Source: Cercis canadensis
Lineage: Eukaryota; Streptophyta; Magnoliopsida; Fabales; Fabaceae
Reading direction: 5' to 3'
NCBI GenBank assembly: GCA_003255065.1
Contig: QAOA01006081.1
Coordinates: 762,760 to 826,759, forward strand
DNA length: 64,000 nucleotides
The position numbers and the translations under genes were made by a program. The notes below the pieces were generated by a model that made no database searches, was not told where the DNA came from, and saw only the letters and a program-made list of their open reading frames with translations. Within the stretch, counting starts at the first letter, position 1. The number at the start of each line of letters is the position of its first letter. This document shows, piece after piece, positions 46,793 to 60,659 of this stretch.

Positions 46793-49722
46793 TTAGCAAA
46801 TTCCACTAGGCCATGACTGATTCTTAACAGGCTTTAGAATGGCTTCGACCTCTGATAGAGCCTCTTCATCTATCCCAGAAGCTGCGAGTTCTAGAGCGGC
46901 AGCAACATTCTCCTCAACCTGATTTGTCAGAATGTTCATGTTAAATGTTGAAACAGGTCATTGTTTAAGACATTAATCCACACTACATCAATTGTGCTCT
47001 AGGCAGAGTCCAAGTAATTTGTTATTTTCCACAGTACAGCTGTGGACAGTAAGAGAAAGGGTATAACCATGTTAGCAAAGTTGCTCAACTTTATCTAGAA
47101 TATTATATCATAAGTTGCATGTTTGGTTATTGAAAATAAAGCAAAACTAGGAAACTGCATCCAAGTAGTCTAGCCAAAAACAATTTCTGCCCTGCGAACT
47201 GTTCAAAAATGTTCTAGATAGCCATTATCTAGGACTACCTAGTCAAAATCTTAAGTAGCATACCATACATTTGTACGGAATATAGCTCAGCAACATAAAC
47301 TATCAATAAAATTTGTATACAGTCTACCAATACAGAAAAAAATAATATGGTTTCATATGATAACATTGAGATAAAATCAAATGAAAGTGTGCTCAAACAG
47401 TTGAAAGACATATGCTAAATTTTCTGTTACAGTAGTACCATCAAATTATTTCTTAATCATCATCTTAATCATATATTGCTTTCCATCAACTTATGGTATT
47501 AGAACAACAAACACTGCTTCAACATTTATCTTCTTTTATGGCCACAACATGCTAAATTTTTAGCTGGTAATTTGTCATACATGACAAGGACAGAAGAAAT
47601 GAAATTTACGTATTTTATAAAGGGAAGTGGTCATATGTCCCTGCTTTAAGTGCAACAGTAAAGAGAGTGGCAACCAATTTAATCTTACATGATCAAGCCA
47701 TTGAACAGCTTGAGAGCAAGGCGATATGCATTAACCACAAAATCACATGATTTTCAGAAAACTTTAATATGCTTATATGTCATTAAACATGGCAGTCTCG
47801 CAGATGATGAAACAAAACCTGCTTAACAGACTTCATGCCAACAAGCACTGTCGCGATTTCCTTATTTAACAAGCTGTACTGCATTGCTAACTTTGAAATG
47901 TCCTTCCCCTTTTCTTTACAACAGGAGGCTGCAGCTTGACATGCAGACTGCAAAGATATAACATACATGGAAGCAATTAGTTCCAAGGAAACATGTACCA
48001 GACCAAAAGCACATATCAGAAGAATCTAATTCAGTGATGTCTGGGAATGCTATTAGAAAATAATTTCATTGGAAACAAGTTGTATGATGGGATGAGCGAA
48101 GATAATGCCCTATTATGGAGTCATCATTCTTTCAGTAGGCTGACTAGTTTGGATGCTCCTATCTATTTGTTAGTTGATTCTTTTTTTTTTTAATCTTTTA
48201 TTTTCTTTTATCATTTTCTTTCTTTTTCTGGTAGAACTAGTTTTCTTTCTCTGTGCTCATATATGACACACTTGAAATGATATCCTCTCAGATTCTATAC
48301 CCACAATAAGAAAATTGTTAATGTACAAGAAATGTAAGCATAAATTACAAATATCTGGAAAAATATAGAAGGATGCTGCAAGTTTCTTATCAACATTTAT
48401 ATGGAAAATAAGCACACCTTGAGTTCAGTTGAAGCTGGGTGCCATTCTGGAGGACCACTCTCAGTGAGAAGTCCCATTGCTAGTGGAGAAGCATTAATAA
48501 TGCCAACACCTTTGCTCTTTAGATAGGGTATTAAATCCTCCAAAGTTGAATCATTGATACAATGATGACAATATGATAGTATTACATCCACTATTCCAGG
48601 TGGCACCCGATCAAGCACATAAGTAAATATGCCCAACGGAAGTCCAGTAATGCCAATGTAACGGCATTTCCCTGCATTCTTTAGCTTCTGAAGGGCAGGA
48701 AGTGTTTCATTAACAATCTGCTTTCAGAAGAAAACCAAATAACAGATATTGTTAGCATTTAAAATCAAGCAATGGACAAGACAATGAAAACCCTTCTGAT
48801 ATCCTACACGTGTAAAGAGAAGAAATACACCTGGTCTAAAGATCCAAATTCAATATCATGGCACTGCAGTATGTCAACATAATCCAGCTGCAATCTTTCC
48901 AAGCTCTCTTCTATGCTCCTAGTTACTCTATCTGCACTGAAATCAAAACCCTCACGATACCGTCCGCACTTTGTTGATACAACATATTCATTTCTTGGAA
49001 CACCTAGAGCCTTTAGTGCCTTGCCAAGCATTTTTTCTGACAGAGTTCCTCCATAAAACCTTAGATCTCAGAAAAAAAAAAAAGTCAAAATCAACTTCTA
49101 AAGAATCAACATCTGAATTTATTTACCAATTCAGATTAATGAAGTACAAATAGACTAGCAGTTGCCTGTCTTTGACATCAGATAGAAATTTGAAGCAGAA
49201 ACAAAATATAAACTAAAATTCATACATGCAGCGCGTCAAACGAAATTCTGGTGAGAAAAAGAAAAAATTGCAAAATGACAGTACCACTAAATACAAATTC
49301 TTCCTTGGTTATTACATCTTAAATTTTCTCAAAAGCCACATTGGTTTCTGGGCAATGAGATGATTCTGAGAAGTCAAAAAGGATACCAGAGATATAAAAA
49401 ATTAAGCTTTGCCGTAAATGGGCTTAAACAAGACACACTTTAAAGCAATTCCAAATTGTCAATTTCCCTTTCACCGATTGCCCAGACAAACAAAGCAAAA
49501 CCACATATACATTTCAACGTTCAAGAGTGGAGTTGCTTACGGAGAAGTGTCAAAGAAGTTGATGCCCAGACGAAAGGCTTCACGTACAGAAGCAATAGCA
49601 TCTTCCTCAGAAACAGAGCCGAAAACATTGCCAAGAGGTGAGGCTCCAAAGCCAACGCAGCTGAGCATGAGCCCAGTGTTGCCGAGCTCCCTTAGCTCCA
49701 GCTTGGAGGTCGCTGATGCCAT
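46793..49722 (-). CDS. L-galactose dehydrogenase
   Basis: Five exons (49541-49722, 48831-49059, 48418-48717, 47819-47947, 46793-46918) total 966 nt, 321 residues; the Arabidopsis enzyme (At4g33670) has 319. It oxidises L-galactose to L-galactono-1,4-lactone with NAD in the cytosol, the penultimate step of the Smirnoff-Wheeler ascorbate pathway. It is an aldo-keto reductase: N-terminal LRELGNTGLMLSCVGFGASP, catalytic Asp58 and Tyr63 in FFDTSPFYGGT, Lys in VVSTKCGRY, His in ILQCHDIEFGSLDQ. Further family segments are ITGLPLGIFTYVLDRVPPG, NASPLAMGLLTESGPPEWHP and VEENVAAALELAASGIDEEA, ending NQSWPSGIC. The start is the only ATG giving the family N-terminus. Exon 2 acceptor AAG|G yields Phe where Arabidopsis has Tyr before the catalytic Tyr. 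Intact frame. Confidence 0.97.
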
Positions 49723-52700
49723 GGTTTTTCTGGGTTTCTGTTCTGTGTGGACGAGGGTGTTTGGGAAGTGAGAGAAAGAGAGGGAAAGGAAGAAATAACC
49801 CACGAAATTCTGGTGTCTGGGAATGGGAGCAATGGGGGAAGGTGTAGAAGATGGATGTAACTGAGATGGAACCGATAACCGACGAGGGAGTACACTGAAG
49901 AAGGAGTGGCATTTTCAGTGAGTCCATTACTTTACTAAGATGTAATTTCATGGAAATTGCTTTTCTTTGGATTTTGTGTTATTTTGAGTTATTCTCTTTG
50001 TTTGTCACCTCATAAAAATAATTAAAATATTTTTAATACTATATTATGTGATTACTATATTTATTTTTAAATATAATAATTATATAAATAAACAAAATAA
50101 TTATATAACATTAACAATATTTTAATTATTTTTTATAATATAATAAATATTAAGTAATTGCTGAATAAATATTTTTATTATTTTTACAATGTAATAAGTA
50201 TTTATTTAAGAGATATTTTTATTATTTTCTATGGTGCTATAAATACATTTAAAAATTTTATTCTTTTTATATTTTTATAATCTTTTGTTTTAAATTTTAA
50301 AAATTTAAAATAATTCTCTTTTATATTTCCCCCTTTTTCCCTTTCTCACTCTCTATATATTGAATGAGATTAATTAAGAGTTAAAATTTGATCTAGTGTT
50401 TATACAACAAAATGATCTAGTGAGTAGTGATTCTCATAAAAAAAAAATCTATGTAAAATTTATTCTATTAGTAAATAAAAAAGTGACACATCATTAAAAT
50501 AATTAAAAGTTTTTGTTGACAGTAAACAATTTTAAGTTAACAATACACCCCTCAAAAGTCCTCATTGCCCAACAAGGCTGACATGCTTAAATCTTTTAGT
50601 ATATCCTTTTATTTATATATGCTTTTAACATGTTCAAACTATATCTCACATGTGGGGGGTTGATGGTTTTGTTGTTTAGTCTATATCTTTGCTTTCTGTT
50701 TGCTGGTGTACTCTGGTTCTCACTTTATTATCTATGAATTCCTCTTTACCAAAAAAAAAAAAAACTATATCTCACATAAAAAAAAATGTTCAAACTATAT
50801 CTTTTGCCATATGCCAATAATGAAAAGAAAAAATTTAAGGGTTTTCTTTGTCTTAGAAAAAAAAAAAAAAACTTAGGTAAACCAATGGTTGGACTTGAGT
50901 GTGTATAGGTAGATCCTTTGGTGGATCATGGTTGACGAGCCGAGCCCTACATGTTTTTTTTTTTGTTGCTAATAAGCCAAACCCTGTTCAGTAGTCTTAC
51001 ACATTCTCTCTTTCAATGATAGAGAAAGAAAGATTGGGCCTATAAATTGGGTGGGATAATGGTCCAATTAACAAAGATATTCCATCACGTCCATACTCTC
51101 AATAAAAACAATAGGAAGTTTGGATTTCCCTTCCAATTAATGGTAATTAGTTGCAAAACTCGTACAATGCAAGGGTAGTTAAAGTATAAGGGAGAAAAGA
51201 CTCGTAAAGAGAGAAAAAAATAGAAAAAGTAAAAAAAGAGCAGGGAGTGAGTACAATGACTTCAAATAAAAGAAAAAAAATTTTCTTTTAGATTAATATA
51301 GTGATAATAAATAGGTTTGGCATGAATTTGTCAAAAATTTCAAAACAAGTATTATGCACAAGTGGGTTGGGGTTGTAAGCTTACATGCTAGAGTTGAGAA
51401 AGTAAGAGAAAGCAATGAGGGTGATTAACACTAATAATAGGTAGGTAGTGTAACTGTGTAAGTATGAAGAAACAGCAAGTTGATCAAAGTCACCCAATTC
51501 CAAAGCCAGAAAAGGGTATTCGTTCTAGAGAATATTATCAAGCAGGGTAGCTTGCCACATATATTTAGTTATAAAGAAATGTTAATTATTTTTTAAATTG
51601 TAATTGATCAATTTAAGAAGTGATTCATTTTGTTTTAGAGAAATGATATTTACATATTTTAGTATAAAGGTGTAGAAAATCTGAATCGTAAAAAAAGATT
51701 TAAATAAAATGATCACGACTTCACAAAATTTTAATTTAACAACTTGATTAAATTTATTCCCAAGTTCAAAAGTCATAAGAAAAAGACACTTTGGTTCTGA
51801 AGAAATTGAAAGTGCCTAGCAAAGTTTCTTTGTGACAAAATAATTAAAATATTCCTTAATATTATGTGATTATTTTATTTATACCAATGATCATTTATTT
51901 ATATTTAAACATGATAACCACATACATACAAAATAAAATAACAACATATATATTTTATATATAATAGTCATATAGTATCAAGAGATTATTTTGATAATTT
52001 CATTTCATGTGATAGCTAGGTACTTACTTAAAACTCCAATTTCTTTTAAACCAAAGTGTCTTTTTATTCTGATTTTCAAAATTAAAAATAATTTTTCTAA
52101 AAGATATTTTCATTGAGTCTTAAGATAGAGATACAACCAAAAGAAAATATTTTATTCTTTTTTTTTTTTTTTCTTCAGCCATTACATATCAAGTCCACGT
52201 ATTGCCAGCCTTCTAGAATGGTGTTGCCTAATAATGTGACGTGAGTTTGGTCCACCACAAAAAATTATCATAGTCCAATTATTTTTTTACCAGCAGCTGG
52301 ACTCAACTTGGAATTGGTTCCTTACTGGCTCCGAGTTTCTAGGATCAAGATATAAAAAACAAGAGTGATTTGAATACGCTTTCTAGCATTACTAGTGTTT
52401 AGCATATTATTATTACAATAGAACTATCTGTCTAACTATTAATTAACCTTTTAATTCCTAACAAATTCATATTTATAAAGGGAAACAAGGATTCTTTAAT
52501 ATGCCGATTCAATAAGGTCGCAAATCACATTGGAGTTGGACCACTACTACTTTGCCATCAATGCCAATGGGCAATTGGTGATTGGCCAAAAATGTCAAAG
52601 GAAAGTGTATTATGAGATAAAGCTTATAAACATATTGGATCAATTTGACAACCAATGAACTTCTAAATGATGTCAAGTCTAAACTCACAAGGACATTTGT

Positions 52701-53462
52701 TTTTGTGGCCATGAACTCACATGGGCATTAATTACACTATTTTGTTCAATTGCCACACTTATGGGTTGGCAAACCACCTCTAATTGTAACCTCGTTGGTT
52801 ATGATTTTAAATGCCTTGACCAAGAAAAAAAGACATGGGGAGGAATGAGCTAATAAGATTGTGATATTTTGTTTGACAAAGAAGTTTAATACATTTAAGA
52901 AGGAAATTAAGGATAATTGGTTCTTAAAACAAGGGAAAGTGTCATCAATGATGTTAATTAGTTCAAATGACAAGAGAGTGTGTTAAGTATTTTCCGAATA
53001 TAGCAAGTGGGTGTGGAATTTTTTTTTTTCTTTGTCAAGTCTGAGAAAGCCTTTTTAGAACTTGCCCAAAGGAGACTATTGAGACATTGCACGTAGTAGA
53101 GAACATCTAACTGTATTTAGGGGAAAAAAAAATAAAGGTAAAAATGGTGGAGGTAATGCCTTGAGGCATGAGACATGGTGGTGATTGAAGAGGGACCACA
53201 TGCTTAATAAGAATGATCCTTTCATTTGCAAACCCTTGATCAAAAATTTCAATGGCTAGTTGGTAAAGAACTGACCAAACTCCACAAAACAACAAAAACT
53301 GAAGACATTAATGCATCTAAAATATAAAATGGGTCGTATCTATTTCTCTTCATTTAAAAAACTAGGCAGCTAAGGTCTTCTAAGCCAGTTCACATCAACA
53401 AACCCGTTAGAGAAAGTTGGGATACAGGGAGGGAAGTGCAGTAGGATAAAAGGAATTAGAGC
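49723..53462. other. AT-rich intergenic region with MITE relics
   Basis: Shared upstream region of two divergent genes. 49990-50240 and 51836-52010 share the motif AAAATAATTAAAATATT followed by TAATATTATGTGATTA-like sequence, so both are relics of one MITE family. No gene seen; several long homopolymer runs. Confidence 0.5.
51780..52065. mobile_element. MITE, 286 bp
   Basis: Left end AAAAAGACACTTTGGTTCTG and reverse complement of the right end AAAAAGACACTTTGGTTTAA match and extend imperfectly inward through an AGAAATTG motif. AT-rich, noncoding. Target duplication not clear. Confidence 0.6.
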
Positions 53463-53970
53463 TATAAAAGTTGAAGCTGCAGATAAGATCTCATTCCTCT
53501 AATGAAAGCAAGAAAAAAGTTGAAAGCTTTCGTTGTTGTTAATTAATGAGTAAGCTTCTCCTTCCTAAGCTTATGCTGTTTCAAATTCAACTGCCATTAT
53601 TTTAGAGCCACGTTTCTTTCAGTTCTTTGAATGGCCTTGATATTCTTGGGAATATTTTCCTGAATTTATAACAAGACATAACAACTGCTTCATCTTCTTT
53701 CTCTGCCTACAGCATTATTCTTTTGCTTTAAGATCTTGAGTATCTGCTTATTTAATGAGTACAACTGCGTAAGTACCTTGGAAGGTTGAGTGCAGTTTGA
53801 GATATTTTGTTGTAGATGCATGTGTATGTGGGGTATTGTGTTTCGGATCTTGGGCTTTTCGTCTGCCATGTGTTTGGTTTAATGACCCTTTAGACATATA
53901 TTACTATCAGCGACATGAATTTAAATACCAACAACTAACCAGTTATGGGTAACATTAACTTCTCTTGCAG
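53463..53970 (+). promoter_or_regulatory. bHLH gene core promoter and 5' UTR intron
   Basis: A TATA box (TATAAAA, 53463-53469) precedes a leader beginning near AAGATCTCATTCC. A donor (AATGA|GTAAGC at 53550) and a good acceptor (TTCTCTTGCAG ending 53970) suggest a 421-bp intron in the 5' untranslated region, 50 bp before the start codon. Confidence 0.55.
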
Positions 53971-54021
53971 GATACTATCTTGACCACTTTTGATTGCAAA
54001 ATTAAAGGAGTTAATTTTCTT

Positions 54022-56061
54022 ATGGAGATTTCATCAACCAGAGGGTTACCTGAACTGGTATGAATATGCTAGCTCTTCCACTACTTGAACATAGATAAGT
54101 AAATAAATACATACTCTACAAGTGAATAATTCAGCTGTAGCAACAGCAAATATTCTTGGTTGATGAAAATGCATGCCTATATATATATATGAACATTCTG
54201 ATGTTTCTTGACTTTGCAGGAAATGGAGGATCCTACTAATTTTCTCCATCAGTGGCAATTAAGCTTTTTAGACGACCCTAGCTTGCTGCCATTAGCTGCT
54301 GAAGCTTTCGAAGAGAGCTTACAACAACATTCATTCTCTAGCCCAAACTTCAATTCCACAACTTGCATGGAAACTTCACTTATTGGCGTTGAAAGACCCA
54401 CAAAACAGCACAAGACCAACAATTGGAGTCCCAATAATAGTGATCAGGCATCAGACCCACAATTTGCTTCTTCTCCAAATGTTCTTTCCTTTGTCAATTC
54501 AAATTACATAAATCAAATGGGCGTTATGAAGCCTAAGGAGGAGATGGCATCATTGGCATGTGCCAAGGTAAATGTTACAGTTCCTTCTGACATTTTGATG
54601 TCTCAGGGATCGTTAGGAAACCAAAACTATATGTTCAAGGGCTGTGAAGGGGCACAAAAGATTAGCACAATTCCCAAACTTTCTCAACCACAAGACCATA
54701 TAATAGCTGAAAGGAAGCGGCGAGAGAAGCTTAGCCAGCGGTTCATTGCTTTATCTGCTCTTGTTCCTGGCCTAAAGAAGGTATCATATTAAATACGCTG
54801 TTCATGCTGTTGCTTAATTAGCATAGTCCATTATTTAACTAGCTTGATCCATTAATTCTTCTCAATTTGGCACTATACGAAACTGCGAAAACTTCTTAGA
54901 TATTCATATTGTAATTTTTCATTTTGGTTCTAATGAATATCAGGAACTTGAAATATGCATATTGGGAATTAAGACGAAGAGAGAGAACTTAGATATTTTG
55001 TGTGTGTGTAAAGTCGAATTTTTCTCAAGCTTATAATGAAATCTTATTTTGGGCTCATTCATGCTACTAACAGATGGATAAAGCTTCTGTTCTTGGAGAT
55101 GCAATCAAATACTTGAAGCAGCTGCAAGAGAAAGTGAAGACCCTTGAGGAGGAACAGACTAGGGCAAAGTCAATGGAATCTGTGGTAATTGTGAAGAAAT
55201 GTCAACTACTTGGTGATGCTGATGACTCTTCCTCAGACTCTAGTGGTCCATTTGATGAGCCTCTACCTGAAATTGAGGCTAGATTTTATGATAGAAATGT
55301 GCTCATACGAATTCACTGTGAGAAAAGGAAAGGAGTTGTTGAAAAATCAATGACTGAAATTGAGAAACTCCATCTGATAGTCACCAATAGCAGTGTTATG
55401 ACATTTGGGAGTGCTGCCCTTGACATAACAATCATTGCTCAGGTAACCTTCTCTACCTTTTCTATTCACCGAGGGAAGTCCATACAAAAACAAAAAAGAA
55501 GAAAGAAAAAATAAAGTTAAATATATTTTTCGTCCGTAAATTATTTTTTAAATGTTAATTTAATCTTTAATTTATTTTTTATGTTATTTTAATCCTCAAA
55601 TAATTATTCTATCCGTCAAATTCATCATTTAAGTGATTATTTTTACTATTATTGAAAATTGATTTGACGGATAATGTGAATATTTAAAGTGACAAAAAAA
55701 TAATTCAAGTACGAAAAATATATTTTACTAAAAAAAAAATACTTAAATTGAAGTAAATCCTATGTGTTAGTAATATTTAAGGTGTTATGATGCAATAGAA
55801 CAAGTATATTGCTCTCGGATTTTTTCGTATTTGTTCTATATTTCGATTAAGTTGACAAAAAAAAGCTGCTACTTGCTCCATGTAAACAATATAAATCACT
55901 GGCACTCAATTGTTATGTATTACCAGTTAATTTCATTTCAACATTTTCTGCCAAAAAAATTATTATTTTTCATTTAAATTTTGCAGATGGATCCGGAGTT
56001 TTGCATGACAGTGAAGGATCTTGTGAGAAATCTACGCTCAGCCTTTGGATCTTTCATGTGA
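54022..56061 (+). CDS. bHLH transcription factor, group IVa (bHLH18/19/20/25-like)
   Basis: Four exons (54022-54057, 54220-54780, 55074-55442, 55987-56061) total 1041 nt, 346 residues. The tiny first exon, MEISSTRGLPEL, joins EMEDPTNFLHQWQLSFLDDP, the conserved N-terminus of this group. The basic helix-loop-helix spans about residues 172-221: HIIAERKRREKLSQRFIALS with the His-Glu-Arg DNA contacts for an E-box/G-box, loop LVPGLKKMDKASVLG, second helix DAIKYLKQLQEKVKTLEEE continuing as a short coiled coil. An acidic serine-rich linker (DADDSSSDSSGPFDE) leads to an ACT-like C-terminal fold ending RNLRSAFGSFM. In Arabidopsis, relatives control ER-body genes (NAI1) and jasmonate-linked iron-deficiency responses; which role applies here is unknown. 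The bHLH is split by intron 2 at the usual loop position. Confidence 0.95.
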
Positions 56062-56860
56062 ACAAAAGTTCCATGTTTTCTTCATCTTGAGAAGAATACA
56101 CAGAAACTATATATATATATAAATAGTCACCTACACATAGCAGTCCAAGTTTATATATGTTCTTGAAACTTTCTGTTTACGAGGCCTGAAATATTCTGCC
56201 ATCTTAGACCATCTAATCCAAGCATTTTGCTGTGAAGTTCATTTTGCAGGTGGGTTTTTTTAGAGAAAAAGTCCTTTTAGCATGGTTAATTGGTTTGACC
56301 ATGTTATCACCCACCTGTTTAAAGAGTTACCATGCACATATAGCTTTGAAAGGATGTTTTTTGCCGGGGGGGTTGAAAAAGTCAACCAAACTTGTTTTCT
56401 GTCCCTTTCCTACCTAAGTTTGTAGAAAAGGGGTTATGGTTTTTTAGGTGTCTTGACAAACAGGCCTTTTGTTGAGTAGCTTGTTATAGTGTCACGTGTT
56501 CTTGAACTTCTCCTTGTTGAAGCATAATTTGCTGATTGTAACAGTTTGGTTGATAGTTATGTAATAAGAATAATTGTACCTTTTCATTTTCTGTTATAAA
56601 ATCTATCCGACTTATAACTATTTTAACTTGGGTCGATTGCCTAGTATATAAGTAAAATGAAAAAAAATTGCGCATGGTCTAAAGTTAAAAGAAAGTTTCA
56701 TGTAATTTACCTTAAAAAATTTATTATTGGACCTAACACTATATAACTTAAAGTTTTAAATAATAATTTCTTATATATATATATTTATTTATGATCAAGA
56801 GACCATGAGCTTAGCCTTTCGTTCCTATTTCTCTTAAATTAAATTTTGACTCATAAGATT
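56062..56860. other. bHLH 3' flank
   Basis: 3' untranslated and flanking sequence; includes a MITE-like end (GACAAACAGGCC near 56455) and an (AT) run near 56111. No gene seen. Confidence 0.4.
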
Positions 56861-57275
56861 TAATGGCATGTTTATACTTTGTCTATGCAAAAAGCATTCT
56901 CTAAAATGTATGTATTGAAGATAAAAATAATTCCTAATCCTTATATGAGTAATAATTAATATATATAAAATCTTAATCCATAAATTGCCTTTGTGGTAGA
57001 ATATAAGTGCTTCTTTTGCCTTGTGTGAAATTTTACTTGTTAGAAGAGTCATTTCTGTGAAAAGCACTTCTGCAAAAATCGTTGTTATGAAAAAGCAGTT
57101 CCGCTGGTTTCTTCTTTAAATTCTTCTTTCCAGCTGAAGCTCTGCTTCTCATCCACAACAGAAAACTACTTCTAATGTCACAAAAACAATTTTACTTTCT
57201 AGCCAAACACCATCATAAATGTCAGAAAAGCACGTTTAACCAGTACAAAAGCTTGACCAAACAGGCCCTAAGTTA
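56860..57275. mobile_element. MITE-like repeat (TGTTTGGTCAAGC end)
   Basis: The right part reads ACAAAAGCTTGACCAAACAGGC with repeated AAGCACTTCTGC/AGCAGTTCCGC-like units, a common non-autonomous hAT pattern in dicots. The left end is only loosely placed. Confidence 0.4.
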
Positions 57276-57506
57276 CATGGTAAAATCTTGCTTCTGCTAT
57301 ATATGCTAGAAATTTTGGACCACCTTGAAAATTTTACTGACAAGAGATAAAGGGTCATAAGACATGTATGCTACAAATTTTGTTTACGAGAACTCGAAAG
57401 TTCATGTGTTATTAAGAGTTCTTGAGCTGGCATGCTTATTGAACACAAAATGATAACTACTTAATTACTTTAGTAAGGTTTTGAAAGGTAGAATGTAATG
57501 TGCATA

Positions 57507-57509
<3 letters not shown>

Positions 57510-57549
<40 letters not shown>

Positions 57550-57550
57550 T
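57510..57550. repeat. (AT)n then (AC)n microsatellite
   Basis: About 16 AT units followed directly by ACACACACAT. Likely polymorphic. Confidence 0.95.
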
Positions 57551-60500
57551 ATACATAATAAACACTTGTAGTCATAAAGTTTATGATAATTATCTTGAAT
57601 TCAAGCTTGCATGAACACGTTGGAATTAACATGTTAGGTTAAATGGGGTGTTCTCATAAAGTGAAAATAAAAAAATAATAAATTAGAACAAAATGAACTT
57701 AACAAATTAATCATAAAAATAGAACATTAGAACAATGAAAATAAAAAAAAAAAAAAAAGTATCATAAAAAGTACATACACACACACGACTTGATTGAAAC
57801 ATTAGTACATACACATAGAAACATTATCCATAGAAATCTACATTTTTATTCTTTAGTAACAAATTCCCCGAAGGCTAATGCAAAAGGTGCTTGGCACTTT
57901 TGCTTGTTTGGGCCATTAAACCTATCTATTTAATATGTTTTAGCTTATTGTTATTAAAATATATTTTAAATTAGCAAGATTTGGTATTTTCTTTTATCAC
58001 TATACAAATCAATATTAAAAGATCACCTGGACTAAAACTATCTCGAGAATACCCTTATCGTTATTAAAAAAAAAAAAAAACTCAATATTAAAAGAATCCC
58101 CATATATAATATAATCAGTAATTTAGTGCTAAAATACATTTTGAATTTTCTAGAATTTTTTAAGAATAAAGAGAATTCAGTAATTTTTTAAAAAGTATTA
58201 AGAGAATTTCATATACAAGTATACAACTAGTTAAATGCAGCCTAATATTTTCTTTAATCATATTCTCTACTAATCAAAATCTTCCTAATTAATTGAGATG
58301 TTTAGTGGCAAGGCAAAGAATTAATGTAAACAGTCACTATTTTTTTTTTTTGTAATAAATGCAAAAANAAAAAAAAAAGCTACAACCTAGAAAAAACTAC
58401 AGCCATCCTATCTGCCAACAAAATAAGAGAAAGATCCTTAAGCTGTTAATCATACGCCACCCAAGCATCGATCTTGTCCTCTTTGCTCCTTATGTTGCTA
58501 TGAAATCAGCACCTCTAGTTAGTCTCTTTCAAAACATGAGATACCGTCACTATTATGAATATATGTCAAGATTTTGTTTTCATAAGGTACCTTTGTCTTA
58601 TTTGTTTAAAGGTACCATTATTCTGAACCACAATATAATTATATTGTTATTTCCTCTCTTANCTTTCTTAATTCAATATTTTTTTTGCAAATTTATTCAC
58701 ACAAAATTTCAAAATTCAGGAATCTACTCAACTGAATAACTATGGATAAATATCAATTGAGACAGAATAACTAGTCACTCTTAAATTGATTAATCAAATG
58801 TATACACCTAAACTTTATGACTCAAAGCATCTTTTTCTTTAATATTTTGAGTTGCCAAGCCATTAAGTATAAGTTTATTGTAAAGGAGTTGATGATCTAT
58901 GGTTCCAGTAACACATTTTTTAGTCATATAATCAGATGATTAATATTATTAAGAATTTATATTTACCATATACTTATCTCTTCTTAATTTTCTTCGCATA
59001 TTGTGCTCCTTTATAGAAAGAATGTTAATAGTGAATTTATCATTTCCAATCCTAAAGAGTTTGAATAGTTTGTAAATTGGAGGCTTTTACCTCCTGAATG
59101 GAGAACAAAAATTCTGAGTTGCCTTGAAGGAGAGGGAATGTCATAATATTTTAGTAATCACAAGTGTAATAGTCGTAGTAAACCAAATCAGCTAATTATT
59201 AGACGGCAGTTTGTAAACTAGGGTCAAATCAATTTGTACTATGATGAATTAAATTAAGAAAAATTGATACGTGGTGTCATCTAAAGAAAATATAGTCAAA
59301 GGTATCAACTTACCAACTCAACTTATAAAAAAATTGACAGTCCAGAAAATTTGCAGTGCCAAGGGTTTTAATATTGCAGGATCTTGTTTTCATTAGATGT
59401 CATATCTGTAATGTGTTTAATTTTAGCAATTATATGAACTAACTTCATCATTAAGGAATTCTTTATAATATTTGAGTCCACACTAAAGATTGTGATCTCT
59501 CCTAATTAGACCACGTCATCTTTACTATTCTATCTACATCTGTCCCCTTCAATGGATAATACAGAATAATTTTTCTTAATAATTGGGGGTCATTAAAATT
59601 CAACTAAAAAAAATGAAGAAAACACAGGAATAAATAAATAATCAAGTTGCGAAAGAACACTGTTTTGAAAAATAAAAAATAAAGACAGATAACTTGCTGT
59701 GTGCTTAGTTTCCAACAGTGAAGGGCAATAATAAGATTCAATGTCTCTTAATTAAATGACAAAATCCGTTAAACTATATTAAATGATTCCTTCTTTAATA
59801 TGATGAATATTAGGGTGCTCCTCTTCTTTTTTCTTTATCCCTCCCCTATAGGCTTTCGTCTTTTATTTGGATCTATATTTGATTTATATCCAAAAGAGAA
59901 AGGAAAATAAGAATGTGTTGGGTTTTTTTTTATTTTTTTTAAGGGATGCTTTAATAGTTGAATATTGGATTTTTTTAATTATCATAAAAGCTTTATATTC
60001 AAAATATATTACAACTAGGTGGGATAAAATTATGAAACGGGTGAAACTCTTATTGTGTAGCCTTAGTGGATAAAAATATATTATTAAAGTGACTTAGTCT
60101 CGAAATTTATTATAAGTAAATTCTTTCTACTCTATAAAAATTAAAAAATTATAAGAATTATATAGTGTCTAGTACTAATTAATTAATTATAAAATTTTTG
60201 GTACTTTTTATTATAAACTATTAAACTTACAGTCAATCAAATATGAATCCAAGTTGTAATATTAAATCAAGAGATTTCATTCTAGACGCAAGAAAGATTG
60301 TGAAATATGGCTATAATTAGTATTACATATTGAGTTACAATGGTCTAGAATGTTTCTTATGTATATAACAAAAAAAATATGGCTATAATTAATTATAATC
60401 TGTCGGTAAAGAATTGCATAAGGGTGAAATAGAAAGATTGTGATGTCCGCAAGGAATCGTTTTGATTATGCATCAAAAAATTAGTATTACATATGAGTGT

Positions 60501-60659
60501 ATTCATTGAAGTTGATGTTAATCTCCAATTTATGCTATTTTAATTAATTTATTGCTCTTACGAACTTATTAATTATGATTAGAACAATTAACAAATTAAA
60601 TTCAATGTGGGTTTCACGTATTATATCCCGTGGCACTTAATAGGGTTTACTCAAGGTAG
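57551..60659. other. AT-rich intergenic DNA, no gene seen
   Basis: Long AT-rich stretch with homopolymer runs and ambiguous bases at 58367 and 58662. The few frames above 60 codons have random-looking composition and no recognised domain. Confidence 0.6.
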
